64,000 nt of DNA from Roseateles depolymerans (GCF_003387155.1 NZ_QUMT01000003.1:956233-1020232), one strand, 5' to 3'; positions 16,542-27,082 are shown, numbered from the stretch's first letter. Numbers and translations: made by a program. Notes: generated from the letters alone by a model not told the origin.

Positions 16542-16640
16542 CTTCATCATTCGCCCGCTCCCCGGCCGCGCACCGAGTCGGGTTTTGTCGCGCGGCGCAA
16601 AATGGCTTGTTCCTCACCCAAGCCTGAAGGATCCAGCCCC

Positions 16641-17156
16641 ATGCGACAGCTCGGAGCCGTCATCAGCAGCGCCCTGCTCGCCGCGGTCCTGACCGCGGGC
16701 CTGAGCGGCTGCGCCACACCGATCAAGGACGAACGCCTGCGCCCCGGCGTCAGCACCGGCGCGGAGCTGCTGCAGTACTACGGCCAGCCCAGCCGGGTGT
16801 GGCCGGAAGCCGACGGCGGCCGCACCCTGGAGTACGCCACGCAGCCCTTCGGCCAGACCTGTTACATGGTCCGGCTGGATGCGCAGGACCGGTTTGTGAG
16901 CGCCGTCGATGCCCTGGCCCCGGCGCAGCGGGAGCAGGTCCAGCCCGGCATGACGCCGGAGCAGGTCACCCGCATGCTCGGCCGGGAGCGCAGCCGCGTG
17001 TTTTTCCGCAACAGTGGCGAGGACGTCTGGGACTGGAATGTGCCGCCGGACATGAACGGCTATCTGCTCCGCTTCAACGTCCACTTCAAGGACGGCGTGG
17101 TGCTGCGCACCAGCTACAGCGTCGTCTATCCGGACCGACGCTTCCTCTGGGACTGA
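16641..17156 (+). CDS. SmpA/BamE-like lipoprotein
   Basis: A 171-aa predicted lipoprotein with signal MRQLGAVISSALLAAV and lipobox LSGC. The mature part has two similar halves, each like the SmpA/OmlA fold (RPGVSTGAELLQYYGQPSRVW and QPGMTPEQVTRMLGRERSRVF, each followed by a beta hairpin). Such proteins often serve in outer-membrane assembly, but the true BamE is shorter and this one is probably a paralogue. It starts 99 bp after the adaptor gene; a functional link to the exporter is not shown. Confidence 0.65.
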   Translation: MRQLGAVISSALLAAVLTAGLSGCATPIKDERLRPGVSTGAELLQYYGQPSRVWPEADGGRTLEYATQPFGQTCYMVRLDAQDRFVSAVDALAPAQREQVQPGMTPEQVTRMLGRERSRVFFRNSGEDVWDWNVPPDMNGYLLRFNVHFKDGVVLRTSYSVVYPDRRFLWD

Positions 17157-17356
17157 CGCCATCCCCTGCCGCAGGCCCGCAGCAAGGGCCTGGGCGCTGA
17201 CGGCGGCCGCGCGCCGGCCGCTCTTGCGACGCTGAGCAGACACTGTGCGCCATCGCCAGCGCTGTGACGGATTGGTCGTCCATCCCCCACAGGCAGGAAC
17301 TCAGCGTCGGTGCGGTTCACTACACTTCCCCCCTGAATCGAGGGGGAAGAGGGAAC

Positions 17357-19333
17357 ATGAGGAATCATTCGGCGGCACCGTCCACGCGGGCCTTGGCCAT
17401 GGTCATTGACGGCGTGCTGTGGGCCATGGGCAGCGCAGTGCTGATGTGGGTCGTGTATGGGGACCCGGTCAGCCGCTGGGACGACATGCGGCCCGGCACG
17501 CTGGCCATCAACTGGCTCCTGCCGCTGGTGATGTGCGTGCTGTTCTGGGCTTGGCAAGGCGCCACGCCCGGCAAGCTGATCGCCGGTGTGAAGGTGGTGG
17601 ATGCCCAGAGTGGCCGTCGCCCGACGCCGCTGCAGGCCCTCATCCGCTGGGTCGGCTACCTGGTGTCCGCGGTGCCGCTGTTCGCCGGCTTCTGGTGGGC
17701 CAAGCTGGATGCGGAAGGCCGCACCTGGCATGACCGCCTGTCCCGCACGGCGGTGGAACGCAGCCGCCCGCTGCCCGCCAGCGGCCGCGGCCTGCTGGCC
17801 GACTACATGGTCACCCACTGGCGCGGCGAGCAGAGCCTGGCGCAGAGCTTCTGGGTCAACAACATCCTGCTGGCCCTGCCGCTGATGGCCGCCCTGACGG
17901 GCGTCATGAGCTGGATCCAGATGAAGGGCGACGCGCTGCAGGCCGGCAGCATCGCCATGCTGATTGGCTGGCCGCTGATGCTGCTGCTGGACACCTGGTG
18001 CGTGGTGGGCTGCTGGCGCGCGGTGCGCGGGTATGTGGACTCCAATGGTTCGCTGCTGTGGGCGGCACTGGCCCGGCTGATCCTGTTCTTCAGCGCATTG
18101 CAGATCCTGGCGTCGCTGGTCATCGGCTTCATTCCTCAGGTGCCGGAGTTCTGGAAGATGGCCCGGGGCATCGACCCGATCGGCCAGGCCGAGATGAAGA
18201 TCAGCACGGACGGGCATACGCTGCATTTCCAAGGCCCCATCGGCATGGGCGACGCCCGCCGCATGGGCAAGCTGCTGGAGACCGCGCCGAATGTGAAGTC
18301 CTTCGAGCTGGCTTCCCCCGGTGGCCGGCTGGCCGAAGCCGAGGACATGGTGGTGCTGATGCGCAAGCGCGGCGCCACCACCCGTGCGGTCGGGGACTGC
18401 CAGAGCGCCTGCACGCTGCTGTTCCTGGCCGGCAACCAGCGCCAGCTGATGCCGGGAGCGCAGCTCGGGTTCCACCGGGCATCCACCGGCACCTACAACC
18501 CGGCCTTTGAAGAGATCGCCAATCAGCATCTGGCCGAAACCTATCGCAAGATGGAACTGCCGGAGGACTACATCCAGCGCACGCTCAAGACGCCGTCTCG
18601 CAGCATGTGGTACCCCAGCCCGGACGACCTGGTGCGTCACCAGCTGATCCAGGAGCCGCCCAAGACGATGGACGTGGCCCTGCCCGACGGTCCTAAGCCG
18701 GGCGAGCCGGCCCCGCTGTCGGAATATGTGGCAGCGTTCAAGTCCAACCCGGTGTGGTTCCACCTGGATGAGCGTTTCCCCGGCACCCTGAACCGTGCGG
18801 CCACGCAGATGCGGAATGCGCGGCTGGCACTGGCGGGCACTGAGCAGGAAATGGATGGGGCGCAGATGGCAGCGCAGATGGCCATTGCACCGGAGGTGCG
18901 GCAACTGCTGATCTCCGGATCGGCGGAATCGCGGCGTCGGTATCTGCAGGTGGTACGCGGTCAGTTGCGGGCGATGCAGTCGCTGGGCGCGGACACCTGC
19001 CAGGCGTGGCTGGCGGGTTCACCGGCCACTCGCCGACTGATGCCGCAGGAAGTGATGGCCTGGGAGACCAGCTGGCTCTCCAATGCAGCTCAGGAAGATC
19101 CACCGTCGCGCACCCGTGCGGGGGAAGCGTCCCGGCTGGAGCTGGAAGTGGTGTACCGCACGCTGGGCGCGCAGGCGCCGGGGCTGCTGTCGCGGCTCTG
19201 GTCCGATGACACCAGCGGCGACACCACGGGCGTGGTGACCTGTGAGCGGGCCGCGCAGTTGCTGGACCAGATTCAGCGCTTGAAGGTCGCGCCGCGGGAG
19301 CTGGCGGAGCGGGTGGTGTTCCAGACGCGATGA
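17357..19333 (+). CDS. RDD membrane domain fused to ClpP-like periplasmic domain
   Basis: A 658-aa protein. The start at 17357 follows AGAGGG. Residues about 10-140 are an RDD-type membrane domain (ALAMVIDGVLWAMGSAVLM, WAWQGATPGKLIAGVKVV, WHDRLSRTAV). Three more spans follow (about 170-270). Residues about 280-440 match the COG3904-type ClpP/crotonase fold (ISTDGHTLHFQGPI, LASPGGRLAEAEDMV, GDCQSACTLLFLAG, GFHRAS), where the Ser in QSAC and the His in GFHR would be the catalytic pair. The last 220 residues are helical and unassigned. Likely a membrane-bound protease-like protein; substrate unknown. Confidence 0.65.
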   Translation: MRNHSAAPSTRALAMVIDGVLWAMGSAVLMWVVYGDPVSRWDDMRPGTLAINWLLPLVMCVLFWAWQGATPGKLIAGVKVVDAQSGRRPTPLQALIRWVGYLVSAVPLFAGFWWAKLDAEGRTWHDRLSRTAVERSRPLPASGRGLLADYMVTHWRGEQSLAQSFWVNNILLALPLMAALTGVMSWIQMKGDALQAGSIAMLIGWPLMLLLDTWCVVGCWRAVRGYVDSNGSLLWAALARLILFFSALQILASLVIGFIPQVPEFWKMARGIDPIGQAEMKISTDGHTLHFQGPIGMGDARRMGKLLETAPNVKSFELASPGGRLAEAEDMVVLMRKRGATTRAVGDCQSACTLLFLAGNQRQLMPGAQLGFHRASTGTYNPAFEEIANQHLAETYRKMELPEDYIQRTLKTPSRSMWYPSPDDLVRHQLIQEPPKTMDVALPDGPKPGEPAPLSEYVAAFKSNPVWFHLDERFPGTLNRAATQMRNARLALAGTEQEMDGAQMAAQMAIAPEVRQLLISGSAESRRRYLQVVRGQLRAMQSLGADTCQAWLAGSPATRRLMPQEVMAWETSWLSNAAQEDPPSRTRAGEASRLELEVVYRTLGAQAPGLLSRLWSDDTSGDTTGVVTCERAAQLLDQIQRLKVAPRELAERVVFQTR

Positions 19334-19359
19334 GCGACGGTGGGAAGCGCTGGGTCGCG

Positions 19360-19866
19360 TCAGTGTGGCTCGCCGGGGGCGGATAGACCGCTCTCCGGCG
19401 GCAAGCCGGCCGCTTCCCGCGCCCGCATGCGGGCATGCACATAGGCACCCTGCGGGATGTGCAGCAGATCGGCAATGCGCCACATCACATGGCGCTCATG
19501 GTCCGACAGCCGGCCGTCGGCATAAGCGACGTCCCACATCAACTCGATCATCCGCAGCTTGCGGGGCATGTCCCAGGCGTCGATCCGGGAGGTGAAGGCG
19601 AAGAGGTCGGTGGCGTGGCGTGCGGTGCCTTCAGCCAGCTCCGCCAGACGATCCGCCTCGTCCGGCGTCAGCACGAATTTCTCGACCAGGGCCCGGCGCA
19701 CGGCGGTCCGCTCGGCGACCGCGAGCCCGTCATCGGCCCGCATCACCTCCACCAGCAACACCGCAGCCGCGAGCTGTACCGCGTGCTGTTCGCCGCCTCC
19801 CTGCATACCGGCCACGGACTCGGGCGACATCAGGCTGTCGAAGAGGTCTTTGAGGGTTTTCAGCAT
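19360..19866 (-). CDS. TerB-like protein
   Basis: A 168-aa cytoplasmic helical protein of the TerB/DUF533 fold (PF05099): AVLLVEVMRADDGLAVAERTAV, then LMWDVAYADGRLSDHERHVMWRIADLL, two helical repeats with DG-acid loops that may bind metal. Annotated as tellurite-resistance-like by family, but no other ter genes are nearby and a real role in tellurite resistance is doubtful. I start it at MLKTLKDL rather than six codons upstream. It is convergent with the RDD/ClpP-like gene. Confidence 0.75.
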   Translation of the reverse strand: MLKTLKDLFDSLMSPESVAGMQGGGEQHAVQLAAAVLLVEVMRADDGLAVAERTAVRRALVEKFVLTPDEADRLAELAEGTARHATDLFAFTSRIDAWDMPRKLRMIELMWDVAYADGRLSDHERHVMWRIADLLHIPQGAYVHARMRAREAAGLPPESGLSAPGEPH

Positions 19867-19982
19867 GGGGGAATGGTGACACAAGGCGCATGACCGGGTC
19901 TGCCGGGCAGGATTTGGGCCTTTGTCAAAGGGAGCGCGTTGATCAGGTCAGGCGGCATCACATCCAGCAGCGCGCCTACTGT

Positions 19983-20468
19983 CTATTTCTCAAGCAGGAC
20001 ACGGTAGTAGTCGGCAACGTTGTTCTCCGGCCCCTCCATGATGCGGTTGCGCGCACGTGCCCAAGGCCAAAAGTTCACCCCGGACTTGGTTTGAATCCCG
20101 GGGAACCGCTCTCCGTCCATGGTGACGATGCCCCAGGTGCCGCCGTGATTCTTGCGGTAGACCTCACCGATGTAGCTCCCAAAGGCTTTGGCAAACGACA
20201 TCACCTGGGCTTCTGTCGGACGCGGACTCATCTTGAGAAACGATTCATGCATCAGTGAGAGTGCTTCCTCGACCTTGGCGATGCTTGCATCGGACCCATC
20301 AAGCGTCATGTTGAACTGCTTCTTCGACAAATCGATGCAGTCTTGAGCGTATGCCTCGGCCATTTTTTGGACGTTGGCATCGGGAGAGAAGGTGTTTTTG
20401 GGGTTTGCCAATGCAGATTCACTGAGAGAAAGTAACGACATGAAGAGGGTGACGAGGAAAACGCGCAT
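19983..20468 (-). CDS. Small secreted protein (DUF3806-like)
   Basis: A 161-aa protein with a signal peptide (MRVFLVTLFMSLLSLSESALA). The mature part is helical at first (QKMAEAYAQDCIDLSKKQF) and ends with GSYIGEVYRKNHGGTWGIV and FPGIQTKSGVNFWPWARA, the pattern I associate with DUF3806. Function unknown. Base composition is lower in GC than its neighbours, and the next gene is an orphan antitoxin-like gene, so this short stretch may be recently acquired. Confidence 0.6.
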   Translation of the reverse strand: MRVFLVTLFMSLLSLSESALANPKNTFSPDANVQKMAEAYAQDCIDLSKKQFNMTLDGSDASIAKVEEALSLMHESFLKMSPRPTEAQVMSFAKAFGSYIGEVYRKNHGGTWGIVTMDGERFPGIQTKSGVNFWPWARARNRIMEGPENNVADYYRVLLEK

Positions 20469-20511
20469 AGATGAGCCTCATGTTCAAGCCGGCTGTCCGC
20501 GAAGTCACGCG

Positions 20512-20859
20512 GTGCATGTCCGCCAAAGGCATGATGCCACTGCCGCCTGGATCGCCCAAACGACACCCGCCTGCCCGGCGAACAGCTCGGAGGAGATCAC
20601 CAGCGAAGCCGCATCCAGGCTCCTGCATGTCTCTCGGACTCATCTGAACGCACTTGCAGACGCTGGCGTGCTGGGCCCGGTCCGACGGACAGAGGGTGGC
20701 CATCGGCGCCTGGTGAAAGCAGAGGTCATGCGCCACCTGAAAGAGGCCCAAGACCGGCAGTTAAAGGGGGTCCAAGACATGATGTCGGCCTCCGATGAAT
20801 TGGGGCTGTACGAAGACGAGGCAAAAGCACTAAGACCCAAGCGCTTCAGACGTCCTTGA
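20512..20859 (+). CDS. Orphan MerR/excisionase-like antitoxin homologue
   Basis: About 115 aa with a helix-turn-helix SEAASRLLHVSRTHLNALADAG followed by a wing (VRRTEGGHRRLVKAEVMRHL) and DELGLYEDEAKA. This layout matches antitoxins that pair with PIN-domain toxins. No PIN toxin follows; the next 100 bases are non-coding up to a terminator. The N-terminus has no clear start or ribosome site: the GTG at 20512 is a guess, and the frame stays open upstream into the neighbouring gene. It may be a remnant. Confidence 0.45.
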   Translation: MHVRQRHDATAAWIAQTTPACPANSSEEITSEAASRLLHVSRTHLNALADAGVLGPVRRTEGGHRRLVKAEVMRHLKEAQDRQLKGVQDMMSASDELGLYEDEAKALRPKRFRRP

Positions 20860-20966
20860 CCCCATGCCGCTACTCGCAACGCCTGGCATCTTGAGGACCC
20901 ACCACTGCAAGAAGTTGGCCTGCGCGCTGGCCCAAACCGGACACGTCAGTGCTTGTTGAATGCATA

Positions 20967-21004
20967 CAAAAAAAGCCGCGCGGCCCAAAGGCTCACGCGG
21001 CTTC
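20967..21004 (-). terminator. Rho-independent terminator of the glycerol operon
   Basis: Read on the minus strand: AAGCCGCG, a 20-base loop region, CGCGGCTT, then a run of T. It lies 22 bp beyond the glpV stop codon and would end the glpD-glpV operon. Confidence 0.8.
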
Positions 21005-21026
21005 GCTGAGAGAGCGTTGCTGAAAA

Positions 21027-22763
21027 TCAGCGCACGCGCCCTTCCTTCCAGGCGCTGATCAGCTTGTCATAAGCGATGGTCTCGCCCTTGGGCTTCTCGT
21101 TGGCCAGCTTGGCCCACGGTGCGCCCTTGTCGGACAGCCACTTCTTCGCGTCTTCCTTCTTGTTGAGCTTGGGCGCGCACTTGGCCATGCCGGCGCGCTC
21201 CAGGCGGGCCATCACCGCATCCATTTCGTCGGCCAGGTTGTCCATCGCGGCTTGCGGCGTCTTCTCGCCGGTCACCGCCTGGGCCACGTTCTTCCACCAC
21301 AGCTGCGCCAGCTTCGGATAGTCCGGCACGTTGTTGCCCGTCGGCGTCCACGCCACCCGCGCCGGGCTGCGATAGAACTCGATCAGGCCGCCGTACTTCG
21401 CTGCATTCTTGGTGAAGTAGTCGCTGCGGATGTCGCTGTCGCGGATGAAGGTCAGGCCCTGGATGCTCTTCTTCAGGCTCACCGTCTTGGCCGTCACGAA
21501 CTGCGCATACAGCCACGCCGCCGCCGTGCGGTTGGGATCGTGGTTGGCAAAGAAGGTCCAGCTGCCCACGTCCTGGTAGCCGTTCTGCATGCCGGGCTTC
21601 CAGTACGGGCCGTTGGGGCCAGGCGCCATGCGCCACTTCGGCGTGCCGTCCGCATTGACCACCGGCAGGCCGGGCTTGGTCATGTCGGCAGTGAAGGCGG
21701 TGTACCAGAAGATCTGCTGCGCAATCTGGCCCTGGGCCGGCACCGGGCCGGATTCACCGAAGGTCATGCCGGTGGCTTCCTTCGGCGCGTACTTCTTCAT
21801 CCAGTCCACATACTTGGTCAGCGCGTACACCGCTGCCGGCGAATTGGTCGCGCCGCCCCGGGAGACCGACGCGCCCACCGGCGTGCACTTGTCGTCCGCC
21901 ACGCGGATGCCCCATTCGTCCACCGGCATGCCGTTGGGAATGCCCTTGTCCGCAGCGCCGGCCATCGACAGCCAGGCGTCGGTGAAACGCCAGCCCAGCG
22001 ACGGGTCCTTCTTGCCGTAGTCCATGTGGCCGTAGATGGGCTTGCCGTCGATGGTCTTCACGTCATTGGTGAAGAACTCGGCGATGTCCTCATAGGCGCT
22101 CCAGTTCAGCGGCACGCCCAGGTCGTAGCCATACTTGGCCTTGAACTTGTCCTGCAGGTCCTTGCGGGCGAACAGGTCGGCGCGGAACCAGTACAGGTTG
22201 GCGAATTGCTGGTCAGGCAGTTGATAGAGCTTGCCGTCCGGCGCCGTGGTGAAGCTGGTGCCGATGAAGTCCTTCAGGTCCAGGTCCGGATTGGTGAACT
22301 CCTTGCCCGCACCGGCCATGTAGTCGGTGAGGTTCATGATCTTGCCGTAGCGGTAGTGGGTCCCGATCAGGTCGGAGTCGGAGATCCAGCCGTCATAGAT
22401 GCTCTTGCCCGATTGCATCGAGGTCTGCAGCTTCTCGACCACATCGCCTTCCTGGATGATGTCGTGCTTGACCGTGATGCCGGTGATCTCGGTGAAGGCC
22501 TTGGCCAGCACCTTGCTCTCGTATTCATGGGTGGTGATGGTCTCGGACACCACCGAGATTTCCTTCACGCCCTTGGCCTGCAGTTTCTTGGCCGCCTCGA
22601 TGAACCACTTCATCTCGGCCAGCTGCTTGTCCTTGGCCAGGGTGGACGGCTGGAACTCGCTGTCCACCCACTTCTTGGCTTCCGCCTCACCGGCCCAGGC
22701 GCTGTGGACCCCCAGGGCCAGCAGGGCGGCCAGGGTCAGCGCGGAATACTTGCTCTTGTTCAC
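21027..22763 (-). CDS. glpV: Glycerol ABC transporter, substrate-binding protein
   Basis: A 578-aa periplasmic binding protein. The GTG start follows AAGGAG at six bases, and a signal peptide (YSALTLAALLALGVHSAWA) follows. The body is a type-1 sugar/polyol binding protein of unusual length (KDIIQEGDV-like loop VKHDIIQEGDVVEKL, DGWISDSDLIGTHYRYG, YYTAFTADM-like WYTAFTADM). Length and operon match GlpV of the GlpSTPQV glycerol importer first described in Rhizobium leguminosarum. It is the last gene of the operon, after a hairpin that may raise its mRNA level. Confidence 0.9.
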   Translation of the reverse strand: MNKSKYSALTLAALLALGVHSAWAGEAEAKKWVDSEFQPSTLAKDKQLAEMKWFIEAAKKLQAKGVKEISVVSETITTHEYESKVLAKAFTEITGITVKHDIIQEGDVVEKLQTSMQSGKSIYDGWISDSDLIGTHYRYGKIMNLTDYMAGAGKEFTNPDLDLKDFIGTSFTTAPDGKLYQLPDQQFANLYWFRADLFARKDLQDKFKAKYGYDLGVPLNWSAYEDIAEFFTNDVKTIDGKPIYGHMDYGKKDPSLGWRFTDAWLSMAGAADKGIPNGMPVDEWGIRVADDKCTPVGASVSRGGATNSPAAVYALTKYVDWMKKYAPKEATGMTFGESGPVPAQGQIAQQIFWYTAFTADMTKPGLPVVNADGTPKWRMAPGPNGPYWKPGMQNGYQDVGSWTFFANHDPNRTAAAWLYAQFVTAKTVSLKKSIQGLTFIRDSDIRSDYFTKNAAKYGGLIEFYRSPARVAWTPTGNNVPDYPKLAQLWWKNVAQAVTGEKTPQAAMDNLADEMDAVMARLERAGMAKCAPKLNKKEDAKKWLSDKGAPWAKLANEKPKGETIAYDKLISAWKEGRVR

Positions 22764-22811
22764 GCTTGTCTCCTTCTTCTCATTGAGCATCCCCCGATGA
22801 GGACGGATTGG

Positions 22812-22834
22812 CGGTTCCGGGGGAGATGGAACCG
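22812..22834 (-). promoter_or_regulatory. Intercistronic hairpin upstream of glpV
   Basis: CGGTTCC (22812-22818) and GGAACCG (22828-22834) form a 7-bp stem with a 9-base loop, in the 112-bp gap between the DUF2160 gene and glpV. Binding-protein genes are often set off by such hairpins that protect the downstream mRNA. No T-run, so not a full terminator. Confidence 0.4.
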
Positions 22835-22875
22835 AATCCCGATACAACAACAACTTCCCGACGTGCAGCGCCCCA

Positions 22876-23184
22876 TCAGCCCTTGCGGAGAATGAGCGCC
22901 AGCACCAACATCGACAGCACGAAACTGATCCACACGCTGGGCTCGGCCTCCAGCTGGAACCAGCCCATCATCTTCTCGCCCAGGCCCACGAAGGCCAGGT
23001 TGATGTAGGCGGCCATCAAGAGCCCGATGAAGAGCCGGTCCCCGCGCGTGGTGCGCAGCGGCAGCCAGCCCTTGCGCAAGGTGGTCGGCGACTTGATCTC
23101 CCAGATCGTCATGCCCACCAGCATCAGCACCACGCAGCCGAAGAACACGGCCACGGGCAGGGTCCACACCATCCAGTCAAACAT
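22876..23184 (-). CDS. DUF2160 small membrane protein of the glycerol transporter locus
   Basis: A 102-aa protein with three or four hydrophobic segments (VWTLPVAVFFGCVVLMLVGMTIWE, LFIGLLMAAYINLAFVGL, VWISFVLSMLVLALIL). It matches the DUF2160 family, found in glycerol ABC transporter operons between the permease and binding-protein genes. Its place here is the same. It is presumably an accessory of the permease, but no biochemical role is established. Confidence 0.85.
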   Translation of the reverse strand: MFDWMVWTLPVAVFFGCVVLMLVGMTIWEIKSPTTLRKGWLPLRTTRGDRLFIGLLMAAYINLAFVGLGEKMMGWFQLEAEPSVWISFVLSMLVLALILRKG

Positions 23185-23198
23185 CTCTCATCCCTTCC

Positions 23199-24003
23199 TC
23201 ACACCCGGCCCATGGCGAAGCCCTTGGCGATGTAGTGCCGCACGAACCAGATCACGATGGCGCCCGGCACGATAGTGAGCGTGCCGGCGGCCGCCAGCGT
23301 CGCCCAGTCCATGCCGGAGGCGCTGACGGTGCGGGTCATGGTGGCCACGATGGGCTTGGCATCCACGCTCGTGAGCGTACGGGCCAGCAGCAGTTCCACC
23401 CACGAGAACATGAAGCAGAAAAAGGCGGCGACACCGACGCCCGCCTTGATCAGCGGCAGGAAGATGGTCAGGAAGAAGCGGGGGAAGCTGTAGCCGTCGA
23501 TGTAGGCGGTCTCGTCGATCTCGCGCGGAATGCCGCTCATGAAGCCTTCCAGAATCCACACCGCCAGCGGCACGTTGAACAGCAGGTGCGCCAGGGCCAC
23601 GGCCAGGTGCGTGTCCATCAGCCCCAGCGTCGTGTAGAGCTGGAAGAAGGGCAGCAGGAAGACGGCGGGGGGCGTCATGCGGTTGGTCAGCAGCCAGAAG
23701 AACACATGCTTGTCGCCCAGGAAGCTGAAGCGGCTGAAGGCATAAGCCGCCGGCAACGCCACGCTGATCGAGATCACCGTGTTGATGGCGACATAGATCA
23801 TGCTGTTGATGTAGCCGCTGTACCAGGACGGATCGGTGAAGATGGTCCGGTAGCTGGCCAGCGTGAATTCACGCGGCCAGAGGCTGAAGCTGGACAGAAT
23901 CTCTTCATTGGTGCGGAAGCTCATGTTGACCATCCAGTAGATGGGCAACAGCGCAAACAGCAGATAGAGAATGAGGAAGAGGCTTCTCTTCTTGAACCGG
24001 CGC

Positions 24004-24011
<8 letters not shown>
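23199..24011 (-). CDS. glpQ: Glycerol ABC transporter, permease 2
   Basis: A 270-aa inner-membrane permease of the MalG/UgpE type, with six predicted spans and the cytoplasmic EAA loop near residues 170-190 (EIDETAYIDGYSFPRFFLTIFLPL). Its start overlaps the end of glpP by 8 bp. Together with GlpP it should form the channel. Confidence 0.9.
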
Positions 24012-24884
<873 letters not shown>

Positions 24885-24888
<4 letters not shown>

Positions 24889-26012
24889 GCGGAGGTCTCC
24901 TTGAGCACGGACGCGGGCGACGGCATCAGCTGCTCGTCCGCGCCGTAGAAGCAGGTGTGGGCATTCATGACCTGCAACCCGATGGGGTCACCCACGGCCG
25001 GCGGCTGCGCCTGCGCGGGCAGACGGGCCTTGACGACATGCTCTCCGAGCGAGGCCGTCAGCAGCCAGTAGGTGCCCAGGTCCTGCACCTGGGTGACGGT
25101 CGCGTCCAGCACGCCTTCCGCGCCCGGCTCGGCCAGCGACAGGTATTCCGGACGCACGCCCAGCGTGAATTCGCGCAGGGCGGTCAGTCCTTCGGGCGCC
25201 AGGCCCTGCGGCAGCCGCACCGACTGGCCGGCCACGTCCAGCACCCCTTCCGGGTGGAAGCGGCCCGGCAGGAAGTTCATGCCGGGAGAGCCGATGAAGT
25301 GGCCGACAAACCGGTGCTGCGGCCGCTCGAACAGCGCCGCGGCATTGCCGACCTGCACCGCCCGTCCGCGGGTCATCACCACGATCTGGTCGGCGAAGGT
25401 CAAGGCCTCCACCTGGTCGTGGGTGACGTAGATCAGCGTGAGCTTGAGCTCATGGTGGATCTGCTTGAGCTTGCGGCGCAGTTGCCATTTCAGATGCGGG
25501 TCGATGACGGTCAGCGGTTCATCGAACAGCACCGCCGACACGTCCTCCCGCACCAGCCCGCGGCCCAGCGAAATCTTCTGCTTGGCATCGGCCGACAGCC
25601 CTGCAGCGCGCTGGTTGAGCTGACCGCTGAGCTCCAGCATCTCCGCAATGCGACCGACACGCGCGCGGATCTTGTCCGGGGCGACGCCGCGGTTGCGCAG
25701 CGGGAAGGCCAGGTTGTCCGCCACCGTCATCGTGTCGTAGATGACGGGGAACTGGAACACCTGCGCGATGTTGCGGGCCTGCGGCGACAGGTCGGTGACG
25801 TTCTTGCCGTCAAAGCTCACCGTCCCCTGCGACGGCTTGAGCAGCCCGGAGACGATGTTGAGCAAGGTGGTCTTGCCGCAGCCCGACGGCCCCAGCAGCG
25901 CATAGGCGCCGCCGTCCTCAAAGCTCATGCGCAGCGGCAGCAGCGCGTAGTCGTCGTCGCTGCGCGGGTCGGCGCGATAGGCGTGCGCCAGATCCAGGTC
26001 GATGCGAGCCAT
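24885..26012 (-). CDS. glpT: Glycerol ABC transporter, ATPase with degenerate signature
   Basis: A 375-aa ATPase of the MalK type. It has Walker A GPSGCGKTT, Q-loop FQFPVIYDTM, Walker B AVLFDEPL and H-loop YVTHDQ, but the ABC signature reads LSADAKQKISL instead of LSGGQ. A C-terminal regulatory domain follows (about 240-375). Its partner GlpS has the opposite defect. Its start codon overlaps the glpS stop by one base. Confidence 0.9.
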
Positions 26013-27082
26013 CAGCGGCCTCCCCGTCGCTCGGGCGCGCGCGTCAGCAGCCCGGCAGCGTCAAACACGTGGACCTGCGAGGCCTGCAGGTAGAGCGTCA
26101 GCGGCGTGCCCAGGTCAAAGTCGTGCACCCCGGTGAGCTGGGCCACCAGGTCGCCGACTTCGCTGCGCACATGCACGAAGGTGTCGCTGCCGGAAATCTC
26201 CGCCAGTTCCACCTGGCCCTTGAGCGCGATGTCCCCCGGCTGCGCCTGCACCCGCAGGGCATTGGCGCGCACGCCCACGGTGACGGCGCCCTGGCCGGGC
26301 AGCATCAGGTCCAGGCCCGGCAGCAACTGCAGCCGGTCGCCCAGGCCCTGGGCCAGCAGCAGGTTCATCGGCGGGTCGCTGAAAGCCCGCGCCACCCGCA
26401 GCGAGGCGGGACGGTGGAAGACCTCCGCGGTCGGTCCGTATTGCAGCAGCTCGCCCGCATCCATCACCGCGGTGTAGCCCCCCAGCATCAGCGCTTCGGC
26501 CGGCTCGGTGGTGGCGTAGATCACGGTGGAATCGCCGGCTGCGAACAGCTGGGTCAGTTCATCCCGCAGTTCCTCGCGCAGCTTGTAGTCCAGGTTCACC
26601 AGCGGCTCGTCCAGCAGCATCAGGGGCGCCTGCTTGGCCAGCGCCCGTGCCAGGGCCACCCGCTGCTGCTGACCACCGGAGAGCTGCGCGGGCAGCTTGT
26701 CCAGGTGCATCTCGATGTGCAGCTTGCGGGCCAGTTGCTCGACCCGGTCATGCACGCCCGCACGGTCCAGCTTGCCGCGCAGCTTCAGCGGCGAGGCAAT
26801 GTTGTCCCGCACCGTCATCGACGGATAGTTGATGAACTGCTGGTAGACCATGGCGACATCGCGCTGGCGCACCGGCCAGCCGGTGACGTCGGTGCCGTCC
26901 ACCTCGATGCGGCCTTCGGTGGGACGGTCCAGGCCGGCCATCAGGCGCATCAGCGTGGTCTTGCCGGCCTGCGTGGCGCCCAGCAGCACGGTGACCGCGC
27001 CCGGGACCGGACGCAGGTCCAGCGGATAGAGGAATGGCTGAGCCCCGACACGGTGGCTGATACCGTGCAGACTCAGCTCCAT
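26012..27082 (-). CDS. glpS: Glycerol ABC transporter, ATPase lacking the H-loop histidine
   Basis: A 356-aa ATPase. Walker A is LGATQAGKTT, the signature is canonical (LSGGQQQRVAL), Walker B is LMLLDEPL, but the switch position reads YATTEPAEAL, with Thr where MalK-type proteins have His. A C-terminal regulatory domain follows. The gene overlaps glpD by 10 bp at its start and abuts glpT, so the operon is tight. Confidence 0.9.
   Translation of the reverse strand: MELSLHGISHRVGAQPFLYPLDLRPVPGAVTVLLGATQAGKTTLMRLMAGLDRPTEGRIEVDGTDVTGWPVRQRDVAMVYQQFINYPSMTVRDNIASPLKLRGKLDRAGVHDRVEQLARKLHIEMHLDKLPAQLSGGQQQRVALARALAKQAPLMLLDEPLVNLDYKLREELRDELTQLFAAGDSTVIYATTEPAEALMLGGYTAVMDAGELLQYGPTAEVFHRPASLRVARAFSDPPMNLLLAQGLGDRLQLLPGLDLMLPGQGAVTVGVRANALRVQAQPGDIALKGQVELAEISGSDTFVHVRSEVGDLVAQLTGVHDFDLGTPLTLYLQASQVHVFDAAGLLTRAPERRGGR

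Noticed and set aside
17172-17192. Hairpin CAGGCCC/GGGCCTG after the SmpA-like gene as a terminator
   Set aside because: Seven-base stem without a T-run; such GC hairpins are frequent by chance in this DNA.
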